From Marinobacter sp. Arc7-DN-1 (GTDB taxonomy: Bacteria > Pseudomonadota > Gammaproteobacteria > Pseudomonadales > Oleiphilaceae), in contig NZ_CP031848.1 of the NCBI RefSeq assembly GCF_003441595.1, positions 4,154,001 through 4,218,000 of the forward strand: a stretch of 64,000 bases of DNA, read 5' to 3'. Below, one piece after another: positions 51,803 to 61,266 of this stretch (its first letter is position 1; each line of letters begins with the position of its first letter). The notes under the pieces are model-generated. The model was not told the DNA's origin, made no database searches, and saw only the letters and a list, made by a program, of their open reading frames with translations. The position numbers and the translations under genes are program-made.

Positions 51803-52483
51803 TCAGGGCAACCAGATTTCAAAAACGCCACCACCAAGGCTGCCGCCATTGTGCAATTTGATGGCTCCGGTTCTTTTCCCGTCGCTGTGAAGCTCGGCAA
51901 CGGAAGACGCAAAGAACAGCCCGAGGCTGGTGCTGCCACTTTTGAAATCCAGGGATTTGAAGCTCAGGGTGCCAGTGTGCTGCATGCTGTCCGGGTACCC
52001 CTTTCCGTCGTCTTCAACACCTATCACGAGATAGCCGTCCCTTTCGCCGGCCGTAAGGCGGATCTTGCTCTTGGTGTAGCGTATGGCGTTATTGATGGTG
52101 TTATTGAGCGCGCCGGTCAAAAGATCCTCGTCGAAAAAGCCGTTAATCTCCTCGGCCTCTACCGAGCAATCAATGCCCAGACCCTTGAGTAGCGGGGTGT
52201 GCCGGACCAGGTGTTCGGAGAGGAAGTCGGGCACAAAGTGCTCCTCAATATGAGCAGACAGGTTATTTTCCCCCAGCCGGTAGATACCCAGAAGCTGAAC
52301 CAGGTCGTTATGCATGCGTTCGGCTTCATACTGCAGGGTATTGAATCGTGAAGACTCCCCCAGTGCTCTCTCCTGTTCTGATCGCAGTTCGTCCAGGGAA
52401 TTCAGGAGCATACCAAGGGAGTTCTTCATATCGTGAACAGCGGAGGCAAGGACCATTGAAAAATCAATATTATGGTTGTTCAT
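51803..52483 (-). CDS. sensor histidine kinase without sensory domain
   Basis: 226 residues. H-box with H17 in ASAVHDMKNSLGM, then a HATPase_c domain: N-box 'TGALNNTINNAIRYTKS', G1 'GVEDDGKGYP' and G2 'STSLGLFFAS'. No membrane or input domain is seen, so it must be driven by a partner. It overlaps the REC-TPR gene by 4 bp (ATGA) and that overlaps the hybrid kinase by 4 bp: one unit. The intron 3' end is about 30 bp away. Confidence 0.88.
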   Translation of the reverse strand: MNNHNIDFSMVLASAVHDMKNSLGMLLNSLDELRSEQERALGESSRFNTLQYEAERMHNDLVQLLGIYRLGENNLSAHIEEHFVPDFLSEHLVRHTPLLKGLGIDCSVEAEEINGFFDEDLLTGALNNTINNAIRYTKSKIRLTAGERDGYLVIGVEDDGKGYPDSMQHTGTLSFKSLDFKSGSTSLGLFFASSVAELHSDGKRTGAIKLHNGGSLGGGVFEIWLP

Positions 52484-54117
52484 TCGGTGAGCCCCTTCAG
52501 CTTGCGTTGCAAGGCGATATAACGTCGGTGTTGGCGGTGTTGCCCTGGCAGGTTTGATAACCGGTCCAGGCAGGTCTGGCAACGCCTGAGAAGATCGGTT
52601 TTTTCCGGGTTATTGTCGTATTCCTTCATCAGCACCTGCACCAGGTTCAGGTTCAGGGCGGCATGATCAGGAACAATTTCCAGGGCTTTGGTAAACGTGT
52701 CCGCGGCTTCCCGCAGGTCCCCGGACTCAAACGCCCTGATGCCGTCGCGGTTAAGCGTGCGGGCCATGATCTTCTGACGGAATCCGACAGGCTCGTCCAG
52801 GAGACTTTCGATTTTCTGCAGGGTGTCTGGATCATCGCTGAAACGTTCGGCCATTTCGGCCAGAAGCTGTTTCGCTTCCGTCTCGTGGCTCATCCGGAAC
52901 AGGGTTTTTGCATAGTCCAGCGCCGTTTGTACGTCCAGTGTTGTGGTGTCCTGAAGCTCAGGCCTGATTCTTTCGAGGATCTTGGCCGCCTGCTGATCCT
53001 GCCCCTGGCCAGCATACACCCGGCACTGAATGATCTGACTGCGCACCGCGATGTCTTCTTCCTCCGCGAACCGTTTTTCCATTTTTTTCAGCATAGCCAG
53101 TGCTTCTTTGGCCCGCGCGGCGCCTTCTTCTTCCAGATCGCCCTCACTGAGGTCGGACAACGTTTGCCCGAGAGCAAGATAATGGCCAGAGTTGTCGTGA
53201 ATCGAGTAGGTTCCGAGCTCAACGGTCCGGCGCCACGCATCCGACGCAGTGTCCATGTCCTGATTGGAGCCGGCCAGCTCCGCCAGATGCTTCTGTCTGA
53301 GCAGGGCATTAGGGGAGTGTTGTGCGGCCTGTTCGAGTATTTGCTGGGCCTGGGTCGGACGACCCTGTCGCTCCAGACCTTCCGCGAGGAGGTCATAGGC
53401 TTCCATATAGTCTGGATGCTTGGCGATAAGCTCCCGAAGTCCATCAACTGCGTCGTCGAAGCTTCGTTTTGCAAGCAGGACTTTGCAGCGGCCAAACCTT
53501 GCCCATGAAAGCTCACGTTGGGCCAGCACATCGTCAAAAACCTTGAGCGCGTGAGCGAGATCCCCCAGTTGGAAGTAGAGGTCTCCCAGGGTTTTCATCA
53601 ACCAGGTTTTGTAGCGGGGTTGCCTGGGGAGTGCCTGGAGGCATAGGGAGATGGCCTCCGGATAGTTCTCCCGGTCGATTTCCCGGTTAATGGGCATAAG
53701 CGCGTTACGCTGGCTGATGAGGCTGCCAAGTCTTTTCTCTAGAACTGCCCGGTTGATCGGTTTGGTCAGATAGGCATCCGGCTGATATTCCCGAGCCCCC
53801 ATTACCATTTCCTTGGATGTCTCGGCGGTGACCATCAGAAACAGGGAGGAGCGCTTCAGGAGCTTTTTATGGCGGAGTTCTTCCAGTATGTGCTGCCCGT
53901 TTTTGCCTTCCCCAAGGTTGAAGTCACAGAGCACTACATCAACGTGGTTGTAGGTGCAGTACTGGATAGCCGGATTGGCATGGGCAACCAATTCGATTTT
54001 GTCTGCGCCACAGCTGCGTAACATCTGGCGTATGGACAACCGGAAGTTCTCGAAGTCATCAATAATCAGGAATGTCAGCTTGCCGAAAGGATTGAAATCG
54101 GTTTTTGAATCGGTCAT
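52480..54117 (-). CDS. response regulator with REC and TPR domains
   Basis: 545 residues. N-terminal receiver (about 14-130): acidic pocket D20/D21, phospho-acceptor D65 in VVLCDFNLGEGKNG, T in 'VTAETS' and the Lys in DAYLTKPI. The rest (150-545) is TPR-type helical repeat, for example 'KTWLMKTLGDLYFQLGDLAHALKVFDDVLA'. No DNA-binding domain, so it should act through protein contacts. Flanked by two kinases with 4-bp overlaps at both ends, so it is the probable target of the hybrid kinase, the small kinase, or both. Confidence 0.9.
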   Translation of the reverse strand: MTDSKTDFNPFGKLTFLIIDDFENFRLSIRQMLRSCGADKIELVAHANPAIQYCTYNHVDVVLCDFNLGEGKNGQHILEELRHKKLLKRSSLFLMVTAETSKEMVMGAREYQPDAYLTKPINRAVLEKRLGSLISQRNALMPINREIDRENYPEAISLCLQALPRQPRYKTWLMKTLGDLYFQLGDLAHALKVFDDVLAQRELSWARFGRCKVLLAKRSFDDAVDGLRELIAKHPDYMEAYDLLAEGLERQGRPTQAQQILEQAAQHSPNALLRQKHLAELAGSNQDMDTASDAWRRTVELGTYSIHDNSGHYLALGQTLSDLSEGDLEEEGAARAKEALAMLKKMEKRFAEEEDIAVRSQIIQCRVYAGQGQDQQAAKILERIRPELQDTTTLDVQTALDYAKTLFRMSHETEAKQLLAEMAERFSDDPDTLQKIESLLDEPVGFRQKIMARTLNRDGIRAFESGDLREAADTFTKALEIVPDHAALNLNLVQVLMKEYDNNPEKTDLLRRCQTCLDRLSNLPGQHRQHRRYIALQRKLKGLTE

Positions 54118-57100
54118 GAGCGCTTCTGCTTGAGTAACTTGTTAACCAGCGCCCGCAATGCAGCGGGTTTTACAGGCTTGTAGAGAATCTGGTAACCACG
54201 GTTAATGGCATCTTCCCGAACTTCGGGTGCCATATACCCGGTGATAAGTATCCCCGGGATGTCCTCGCTAAGCGCGTCACGGATACTGTCCATGGCATCC
54301 AGGCCATTCTTGTTATCATCAAGCTGGTAATCGGCAAGTATAATATCGGGTCTCTGGCCTTCCAGTTTTTCCATGGCATCTTCGAGGCTTTCCGCAGCGG
54401 TCACATCACACTTCCAGTTACCAAGCAAAGCCACCATGCCGTGAAGAATGGCAGGGTCGTTGTCGATACACAGGAAGTGCAGGCCGCCGAGGTTCGAAAC
54501 CCGTCGTGAGGTTGAGGCAGACTTAGTGGCGACGGGCTCGTTCTGTTCCGGCGCGGCGACAGGGACGGTGATTCCGAACACACTGCCACGGCCCTGAACC
54601 GAGTGTACGCTGACCGGATGGTTCAGCATGCCACTGATCCGGTCCACGATGGCCAGGCCGAGCCCGAGCCCTTTCTTGTCCCGGCCGTGCTGGAAACGGC
54701 GAAACTCCTCGAAAATGTGCGCCAGCTGGTCTTCGGGTATACCCGGACCCGTGTCCCAGACTTCAATGCGGATATACCCCTTTAATCTCCGGCAGCCGAG
54801 CAGAATCTTCCCTTCCGGCGTATAGCGTATGGCATTGGACAGGAAATTCTGGACCACACGGCGCAGCAATTTGGCGTCCGAGCGGATCCAGACACTGCTG
54901 GGTACAACGTGGAGCTCCAGGTCCTGATCCTTGGCAATCGCCGAAAAGTCGGTCGCAAGATGTCGCATGATCTCATTAACCGGGAAGGCCCCGATGTCCG
55001 GTTCCAGTGCACCTGCATCAAGTTTGGAGATATCAAGCAATGTACTGATGATCTCTTCGGCAGCACCGAGGGAACTGTCAATATGATCCACCAGATCTTT
55101 CATTTCAGTATCGTCGGCCTTGCCAGCCAGGGCAGAGGTAAACAGACGGGCCGCATTGAGGGGCTGCAACAGATCATGACTGGCCGATGCCAGAAACCGG
55201 GTCTTGCTCTGGTTGGCCTGCTCGGCAACGGATTTCGCTTTCAGCATCTGCTCATTGATGACCTGAAGCTCCTGGGTACGCTCCTTCACCCGTTGTTCAA
55301 GGTAGATATTGGTTTCCTTGAGGGCCTGCTCGGTCCTTCGCATGGCTGTGATGTCCTGGAAGGTGGTTGCATAGCCACCCCCGGGTATCGGGCTGCCGTC
55401 TACCCGCAGGACGGTTCCGTCGGGCCTCTGGCGCTCGTAGGACATCGGCCGGCCTTCCCGCATGCTGGTGCAGCGGTCCTCGACAATTTCATCAATCCTG
55501 CGGGCTGACAGGTTGGCGTTGGTCAGGTTATACCGCATCAGATCTTCGACCGGGCGCCCAACCTTGACAAACCCCTTGGGGTAAGTGAACAGCTCGAGAT
55601 AGCGATGATTCCAGACCACCAGTTGTTGCTGATGGTTAACCACCGAGACGCCCAGACTGATGTTTTCAATGGCTGACTGTAGCAGTTCCCGGCTGAACGT
55701 CATGGCCTGGGAGGCCTCATCGACGATGCTGACCACGTCCTCAATCTGCATGTCGCGACCGGTGAGGGTGGATTCCAGCACCACGCGGGCCGTGGAGGCC
55801 CCGATAACGGAAGCCAGCTGCCGCTCGATGTACTTCATGAGGTGGGCGGATGCAGGACGGTGTGGGTGCAGCCGGATGGCGTTGCGGCGCTCGTAATTCC
55901 GGAAAATCGTCTCGGAACGCTCCTCGCCCATGAAACGGTCGGTGAGGGCCTGCAGGTCAGAGGTCAGAATCTCGCCCTGCCAGCTCTGGTGCTGGGCGGT
56001 TTCCGCTTTCGGCTGGGGATCGTGAAAGAACGAGGCAATCTGGATTTTTTCCCGCACCCGTTGTCGGGTAAGCATGGAAAGCAGGATGTAGACCACGGTA
56101 TTTATGCCAAGGCTCCAGATAATGCCATGGCTGATCTGATCCAGATCAGAGCCAAACAATGCCGTGGGTCGGGTCCAGTTGATACCCCAGATGCCCTGTT
56201 CAATCAGCGAGTCCGTTACCCATCCGGTGGTTGCGAGTGCCGGCAGCAGCAGGGTGTAGCACCACATCAGGAAACCCAGGCCGAGGCCCCAGACGGCGCC
56301 CATGTAGTTGCCGCGCCGCCAGATGATACCACCAACCAGCGCCGGCCCGAACTGCGCGGCTGCTGCGAAGGAAAGCAGTCCAAAGGCGGTCAGGCTGTAA
56401 TCCTCGCCCGCCATACGGTAGAAGCCATAGGCAGTCAGCAGGACCACAAAGATCGCGACACGGCGAATGCTGAGCAGAAGATAGCTCAGGTCGTTGCGCC
56501 GGTTCATCCCCGGCCGGAAAAATTTCAGGAGCGCCGGCATGATAATTTCGTTGCTTACCATGGTGGCGATGGCGACCGAACTGACGATCACCATGGCCGC
56601 TGCGGCGGAGCCACCACCCAGAAACGCCAGTATCGCAAGCCATTCCTCCCCGGCCATGATCGGCAACTGGAGAATCAGTATATCGGGGTTGCCCGCGGCC
56701 GCTTCGGGAGACAGCATGCCCGCCGCAGCGATGGGAAGTACAAAGGCGGAGGCCACGATCAGGTAGATGGGCATGGCCCAGCGCGCGATCTCAAAATCCC
56801 GGTGATCGGTGTTCTCGACCACCATGACATGGAATTGTCTTGGCAGGCAGATGATAGCCAGCATCGCAACCAGGGTCTGGGTGATAAAGGCGGGAGCCTC
56901 GATGCCGTCGGTGGTCAGGGTGCCCATCAGGTCGGCGTCTTTCGCCCGGGAAAACAGGTCGCCGAATCCACCGTACAGGCCGTAGCCGACAAAAAGGCCG
57001 ACGGCGATAAAGGCCACGAGCTTTATCAGGGACTCGAAGGCGACCGCCTGAATCATCCCCCGGTGGTGCTCCGTCGATTCCAGGTGCCGGGTGCCAAACA

Positions 57101-57632
57101 GCACAGTGAATACCGCCAGGGCCAGGGTGATGTACCAGGCAGAATCCTTCCAGGCCGCTGAGCTTAGCCCCTCGTAGCCGGTACCTGTCCCGGACAGGAC
57201 GGCGAAGCCCATGGCAATGGCTTTCAGCTGCAAGGCAATGTAGGGAACGCTGCCTATGAGGGCGAAGGTTGCGATCATCGCGGCCAGGAGCTGTGATTTG
57301 CCGTACCTGGAGGCGATGAAATCGGCGATGGAGGTGCTGTTGTTGCGTTTGCTGATGTAGATAATCCGGCGCAGCATGTGAGCGCCGAACACGAAGACCA
57401 GCAGCGGGCCCAGGTAAATCGGGAGAAAGCCAAGGCCTTCCTGGGTGGCGCGGCCCACGGCGCCATAGAAGGTCCAGGAAGTAAAGTAAACTGCCAGTGA
57501 CAGGGCGTAGATATGGGTTCGTGCCAGGCGCCGCCGATACAGCCCCGGATGTTTGTCGCCGGCCCAGGCGATCACGAACAGGATCGAAATGTAAGTGATG
57601 GAAATAAGAGCCAGCAACCAGGCGCTAATCAT
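54114..57632 (-). CDS. transporter-like hybrid sensor kinase (SSS-PAS-HK-REC; CrbS/MxtR type)
   Basis: 1172 residues. The N-terminal half (1-~560) is a sodium:solute-symporter-type membrane domain of about 13 segments; then a PAS region (~650-770; 'VVWNHRYLELFTYPKGF'), coiled coil, histidine kinase with phospho-acceptor H819 in ASASHDLLQPLNAARL, ATPase box 'VWDTGPGIPEDQ', and a receiver with D1101 in IILADYQLDD. CrbS of Vibrio and MxtR of Pseudomonas share this layout and switch on acetate use (acs, actP). The acetate-type symporter lies immediately upstream, which supports this role. The symporter-like part may sense rather than transport. Confidence 0.9.
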   Translation of the reverse strand: MISAWLLALISITYISILFVIAWAGDKHPGLYRRRLARTHIYALSLAVYFTSWTFYGAVGRATQEGLGFLPIYLGPLLVFVFGAHMLRRIIYISKRNNSTSIADFIASRYGKSQLLAAMIATFALIGSVPYIALQLKAIAMGFAVLSGTGTGYEGLSSAAWKDSAWYITLALAVFTVLFGTRHLESTEHHRGMIQAVAFESLIKLVAFIAVGLFVGYGLYGGFGDLFSRAKDADLMGTLTTDGIEAPAFITQTLVAMLAIICLPRQFHVMVVENTDHRDFEIARWAMPIYLIVASAFVLPIAAAGMLSPEAAAGNPDILILQLPIMAGEEWLAILAFLGGGSAAAAMVIVSSVAIATMVSNEIIMPALLKFFRPGMNRRNDLSYLLLSIRRVAIFVVLLTAYGFYRMAGEDYSLTAFGLLSFAAAAQFGPALVGGIIWRRGNYMGAVWGLGLGFLMWCYTLLLPALATTGWVTDSLIEQGIWGINWTRPTALFGSDLDQISHGIIWSLGINTVVYILLSMLTRQRVREKIQIASFFHDPQPKAETAQHQSWQGEILTSDLQALTDRFMGEERSETIFRNYERRNAIRLHPHRPASAHLMKYIERQLASVIGASTARVVLESTLTGRDMQIEDVVSIVDEASQAMTFSRELLQSAIENISLGVSVVNHQQQLVVWNHRYLELFTYPKGFVKVGRPVEDLMRYNLTNANLSARRIDEIVEDRCTSMREGRPMSYERQRPDGTVLRVDGSPIPGGGYATTFQDITAMRRTEQALKETNIYLEQRVKERTQELQVINEQMLKAKSVAEQANQSKTRFLASASHDLLQPLNAARLFTSALAGKADDTEMKDLVDHIDSSLGAAEEIISTLLDISKLDAGALEPDIGAFPVNEIMRHLATDFSAIAKDQDLELHVVPSSVWIRSDAKLLRRVVQNFLSNAIRYTPEGKILLGCRRLKGYIRIEVWDTGPGIPEDQLAHIFEEFRRFQHGRDKKGLGLGLAIVDRISGMLNHPVSVHSVQGRGSVFGITVPVAAPEQNEPVATKSASTSRRVSNLGGLHFLCIDNDPAILHGMVALLGNWKCDVTAAESLEDAMEKLEGQRPDIILADYQLDDNKNGLDAMDSIRDALSEDIPGILITGYMAPEVREDAINRGYQILYKPVKPAALRALVNKLLKQKRS

Positions 57633-57685
57633 GGATATTCATTCCCGTCAGGGTCGGCAGGTCAGGGCGTCACGCTATTGTCGCA

Positions 57686-58192
57686 TCATTCCGCACAGAC
57701 GGTGTCATACAGGGCATCTCCGGGTTCAAGAACCTTCAGATTGTCTACCCGGGGGCTTCCGTCCGATCCCAGGGGCACGAGTTCCCGGGACGCACAGTTG
57801 ATGATGTGAATGCGGTGGGAAACGGCGTCTATCACCTTCTGTTCGAAGCGATAGAGCGTAAACCGGACGATGTCATCGCTGTTTGTGTCACGGCTGATAC
57901 TCTTGATATCCACAGTCGAAAAAGCGGTAACATACGGAAAAACAAAGGTCCAGGGCCGCCAGAGGATGCCGTCAGTTTCAGTATTCACAACCACGGCTTC
58001 TTCCGGCAGGCGGGATTGTTTCTGGTCGAACCAGGTGTATTCCATGTAGATGAGATAGCCGAGCATGCCGGCGCCGGCAAAAACGGGGATGATCCACTTC
58101 GGGGCTTTGTTTCGGGTAGCGGCCCTGATACCGAGAGCGATACCTGCGGCACCCAGGCCGCAGACTACTGTGGCAACAAATGTCCAGAACAT
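57686..58192 (-). CDS. hypothetical membrane protein
   Basis: 168 residues. Two N-terminal hydrophobic segments (about 2-22 and 33-50), then a soluble part with 'VVVNTETDGILWRPWTFVFPYVTAFSTVDI'. I do not recognise a family. It lies between the symporter and the hybrid kinase on the same strand, 53 bp before the kinase start, so it may be a partner of either. Confidence 0.75.
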   Translation of the reverse strand: MFWTFVATVVCGLGAAGIALGIRAATRNKAPKWIIPVFAGAGMLGYLIYMEYTWFDQKQSRLPEEAVVVNTETDGILWRPWTFVFPYVTAFSTVDIKSISRDTNSDDIVRFTLYRFEQKVIDAVSHRIHIINCASRELVPLGSDGSPRVDNLKVLEPGDALYDTVCAE

Positions 58193-58205
58193 AAAATAAC
58201 TTCCT

Positions 58206-58243
58206 CAAAAAAGAACGGGCTCCCTCATTGAGGAAGCCCGTTC
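58206..58243 (-). terminator. terminator behind the symporter gene
   Basis: GAACGGGCT pairs with AGCCCGTTC; read on the minus strand the hairpin is followed by TTTTTTG. It lies between the symporter stop and the hypothetical membrane protein, so the kinase unit would need its own promoter or read-through. Confidence 0.85.
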
Positions 58244-58289
58244 AGTATCAACCTGTCAGTTCAGGGAACGAATCAGGTTGAGATGTTGC

Positions 58290-60056
58290 TCAGTGGTCTT
58301 GAGCTTGGCCGGACCCACGTGGGTAACGGACGCTTTCAACCAGCTCCTGAATCTCAACGGGCGGCTCTTCAGTTGCGTTGGATACAATGAAGGCTACCGC
58401 AAAGTTGACAATTGCGCCAACCGCGCCGATGGACAGCGGGGAGATGCCCAGCACCCAGTTCTCCGGGGTATCTGCCAGGTTGTTGGTACCCGGAATGAAC
58501 AGCCAGCCCTTATAGACGAAGATGTACGCCAGGGTGAAGCCCAGGCCGGTCAGCATGCCGGAGATGGCACCGGTGTTGTTAACACGCTTGGAGAAGATAC
58601 CCATCATCAGCGCCGGGAACAGGGACGCGGCGGCAATACCGAAGGCAAGTGCCACCACCTGTGCCGCGAAGCCCGGGGGATTGGCGCCAAGCCAGGTCGC
58701 CACCGCGATCGCGACAGCCATGGAGATCCGTGCTGCCAGCAGTTCGCCTTTCTCCGAGATGTTCGGGTTGATAGACCCCTTGATCAGGTCATGACTCACC
58801 GCGGAGGAAATCGCCAGCAACAGGCCCGCTGCTGTGGACAGTGCTGCCGCGAGGCCGCCCGCCGCAATGAGACCGACCACCCAGCCTGGCAGGTTGGCGA
58901 TTTCCGGGTTGGCCAGAACCAGGATATCCCGGTTAACGACCAGCTCGTTGCCTTTCCAGCCACGGGCGTCAGCCTCGGATTGGAAAGCTTCGCTGTCGTT
59001 ATACAACTGGATACGGCCATCTTCGTTCTTGTCGGTGAACTGAATCAGACCGGTAATTTCCCACTCCCTGATCCAGTTCGGACGCTCATCGTACTGGATT
59101 GGCTCAGCTGCGGTGCCGTCCGGGTAGATGGTGGTCATCAGGTTCAGGCGCGCCATGGAAGCAACAGCCGGCGCAGTCAGGTACAGCAGGGCGATGAAAA
59201 CCAGGGCCCAGCCGGCTGACCAGCGCGCGTCGGCAACTTTCGGCACGGTGAAGAAGCGGATGATGACGTGCGGCAGGCCAGCAGTACCGATCATCAGTGA
59301 CAGGGTAAACAGGACCATGTTCAGTTTGTTGTCCACGTCCGCGGTGTACTCGTTGAAGCCGAGGTCGGTGATGACCTGATTCAGCTTGGAGAGTAGCGGC
59401 ATGCCGGAGTCCACGTGGGTGGAGAACAGGCCGAGACCGGGAATAGGGTTACCGGTCAGTTGCACGGAGATGAACACGGCAGGGATGGTGTAGGCGACGA
59501 TCAGCACGCAGTACTGGGCAACCTGGGTGTAGGTGATACCCTTCATGCCTCCCATAACGGCGTAGATGAAGACCACGACCGCAGCAATGATCAGACCCAG
59601 GGTGGCGTCAACTTCGAGGAAGCGTGAGAAGGCAACACCGGCACCGGCCATCTGGCCGATTACGTAGGTCACGGACGCGACGATCAGACAGATAACCGCC
59701 ACCAGGCGCGCATTCTTGCTGTAAAAACGATCACCGATGAACTCGGGTACGGTGAACTTACCGAACTTCCGCAGGTACGGGGCCAGCAGCATCGCAAGCA
59801 GAACGTAACCGCCGGTCCAGCCCATCAGGAAGGTGGAGTTGGCGTAACCACCGGCGGCAATCAGGCCCGCCATGGAAATGAAGGATGCCGCTGACATCCA
59901 GTCGGCACCGATCGCCATACCGTTGGTGATCGGATGAACGCCGCCGCCGGCAACGTAGAAGTCCTTGGTGCTACCGGCTTTCGCCCAGACAGCGATCAGG
60001 ATATAGATGAGGAACGAGGCCCCTACGAAAATGATGTTGATGGCAAATTGGCTCAT
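58290..60056 (-). CDS. sodium:solute symporter, ActP-like (VC_2705 subfamily)
   Basis: 588 residues, SSS family, about 13 membrane segments. 'GADWMSAASFISMAGLIAAGGY' is the sodium-site motif seen in ActP, and later 'GGLAAALSTAAGLLLAISSAVSHDL' is typical. I recall the VC_2705 group as paired with a DUF4212 small subunit, as here. Substrate is probably a small monocarboxylate such as acetate. A soluble insert in the middle (about residues 320-390) has an EF-hand-like loop DKNEDGRIQLYN (342-353). The small-subunit stop is six bases upstream of its start. Confidence 0.88.
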   Translation of the reverse strand: MSQFAINIIFVGASFLIYILIAVWAKAGSTKDFYVAGGGVHPITNGMAIGADWMSAASFISMAGLIAAGGYANSTFLMGWTGGYVLLAMLLAPYLRKFGKFTVPEFIGDRFYSKNARLVAVICLIVASVTYVIGQMAGAGVAFSRFLEVDATLGLIIAAVVVFIYAVMGGMKGITYTQVAQYCVLIVAYTIPAVFISVQLTGNPIPGLGLFSTHVDSGMPLLSKLNQVITDLGFNEYTADVDNKLNMVLFTLSLMIGTAGLPHVIIRFFTVPKVADARWSAGWALVFIALLYLTAPAVASMARLNLMTTIYPDGTAAEPIQYDERPNWIREWEITGLIQFTDKNEDGRIQLYNDSEAFQSEADARGWKGNELVVNRDILVLANPEIANLPGWVVGLIAAGGLAAALSTAAGLLLAISSAVSHDLIKGSINPNISEKGELLAARISMAVAIAVATWLGANPPGFAAQVVALAFGIAAASLFPALMMGIFSKRVNNTGAISGMLTGLGFTLAYIFVYKGWLFIPGTNNLADTPENWVLGISPLSIGAVGAIVNFAVAFIVSNATEEPPVEIQELVESVRYPRGSGQAQDH

Positions 60057-60062
60057 TCGTTC

Positions 60063-60329
60063 TTACTCCTCGTGCACGCCGAATTGTTCGTCGATCTTAT
60101 TCATGCGCCAAGCGTAGAAGAAGATCAGAGCGATAAACGTAAGGATGGAGCCTTGCTGGGCGAACCAGAAGCCCAGATCGGTGCCACCAATCGGAATGCC
60201 CGCGAGCATCGGACGAAGCAGAATTGCAAAGCCATAAGATACCAGGGCCCAGACAATCAGGCTCCCGAATATCAGGCGCAGATTCGCCTTCCAGTACTTC
60301 TCAGCGTCGTAGCTATGACCAACTGACAT
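60063..60329 (-). CDS. DUF4212 symporter small subunit
   Basis: 88 residues with two hydrophobic segments (about 17-40 and 52-74). The 'YWKANLRLIFGSLIVWALVSYGFAILLRPML' start is family-typical of the small partner of SSS symporters. Starts at ATG 60329 with AGGAG eight bases upstream; an upstream in-frame ATG at 60383 is less likely. Six bp separate it from the symporter, so the pair is co-translated. Confidence 0.9.
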   Translation of the reverse strand: MSVGHSYDAEKYWKANLRLIFGSLIVWALVSYGFAILLRPMLAGIPIGGTDLGFWFAQQGSILTFIALIFFYAWRMNKIDEQFGVHEE

Positions 60330-60541
60330 AGGATCACTCCTGTTTTGTTGTTGTGGAGGTTGGGTGGGTTTTTGGCGAGGCACTTGGGTTAGAGAATTTA
60401 TTATTCATATAAGTACTTCTCCGACTAGTTGTCCCTACTGACTTTACTGGTCAAGCGATTTATAGATATTGGCAAAAGGTCTAATTCTCAGTCATTTGCC
60501 GAATAATTGATCGAATTCTGCGCACTCGTTCGTAGCTGGAA

Positions 60542-61249
60542 TTAAAAACGATGCATGTTTTGCAGTCGCCGGTGATAAAGAAGCTTGTCGTGGAGTCCCT
60601 TAAGGGTTTTTACCCCCTCCTTCCGGGCCTTGTTCAGGGCCACCAGGGTCAGCTCTGCGGTCGCCAGGGCATCGGACGCGGCGTGGTGCCGTTCAGTAAC
60701 CTCCAGGCCAAAATAGTCCGCCCAGTGATCAAGGCCCTTGCCGCCCGTCTTTGTATTCGGAAAAAAGGCCGGCATCAGGTCTGCAACGTCCATCCAGGTG
60801 TGGCTCAGGGTGTAGCCAATCTGGGCCCGTAGGGTTCTCTCCAGGAATTTCTGGTCGAATGCCGAGTGATAGGCCAGTACGGGATCGCCGTTCATCCATT
60901 CCAGCAGGTAAAGCAGTGCATCTTCGGTTTCCTGGCCCTGGGTAAGGGCTTCGGGGCCAATTCCGTGGATGAGTACGGTTTCCCGTATATCCAGTTCCGG
61001 TCGCCTCAGAATCAGATCAAACTGGTCACTGAGGTGGATAATGCCGCCCCGGATGGCAACAGCGCCGATTGCGATGACCTCATCTTTCGCAGCATTCAGC
61101 CCCGTGGTTTCCAGATCGAGTACAATCAGGCGGCAATCGGATAGCAGCTGCTCCCCCGGTGATTTGGGATGGGGCAGATTGTCCGGGTCGTGGCTGCCAA
61201 TCTTCCCGCCCCGGCGCTGCTCTATCCATTGTTTTATCTGTTCCAGCAT
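60542..61249 (-). CDS. DnaQ-like 3'-5' exonuclease
   Basis: 235 residues of the DEDDh exonuclease fold: VLDLETTGL (D45/E47), 'AYHSAFDQKFLER' and 'RHHAASDALATAELTL'. It resembles DNA polymerase III epsilon, but the companion domains are absent. It lies 17 bp downstream of the CBS/DUF294 gene and upstream of the symporter pair, the order exonuclease-DUF294 next to SSS that I recall from other gammaproteobacteria. Role in the acetate locus unknown. Confidence 0.88.
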   Translation of the reverse strand: MLEQIKQWIEQRRGGKIGSHDPDNLPHPKSPGEQLLSDCRLIVLDLETTGLNAAKDEVIAIGAVAIRGGIIHLSDQFDLILRRPELDIRETVLIHGIGPEALTQGQETEDALLYLLEWMNGDPVLAYHSAFDQKFLERTLRAQIGYTLSHTWMDVADLMPAFFPNTKTGGKGLDHWADYFGLEVTERHHAASDALATAELTLVALNKARKEGVKTLKGLHDKLLYHRRLQNMHRF

Positions 61250-61266
61250 GACGTGTTGCCTGACGG

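Noticed and set aside
55842-57161. 439-residue open frame opposite the hybrid kinase
   Set aside because: Polar antisense of the membrane domain, no motif.
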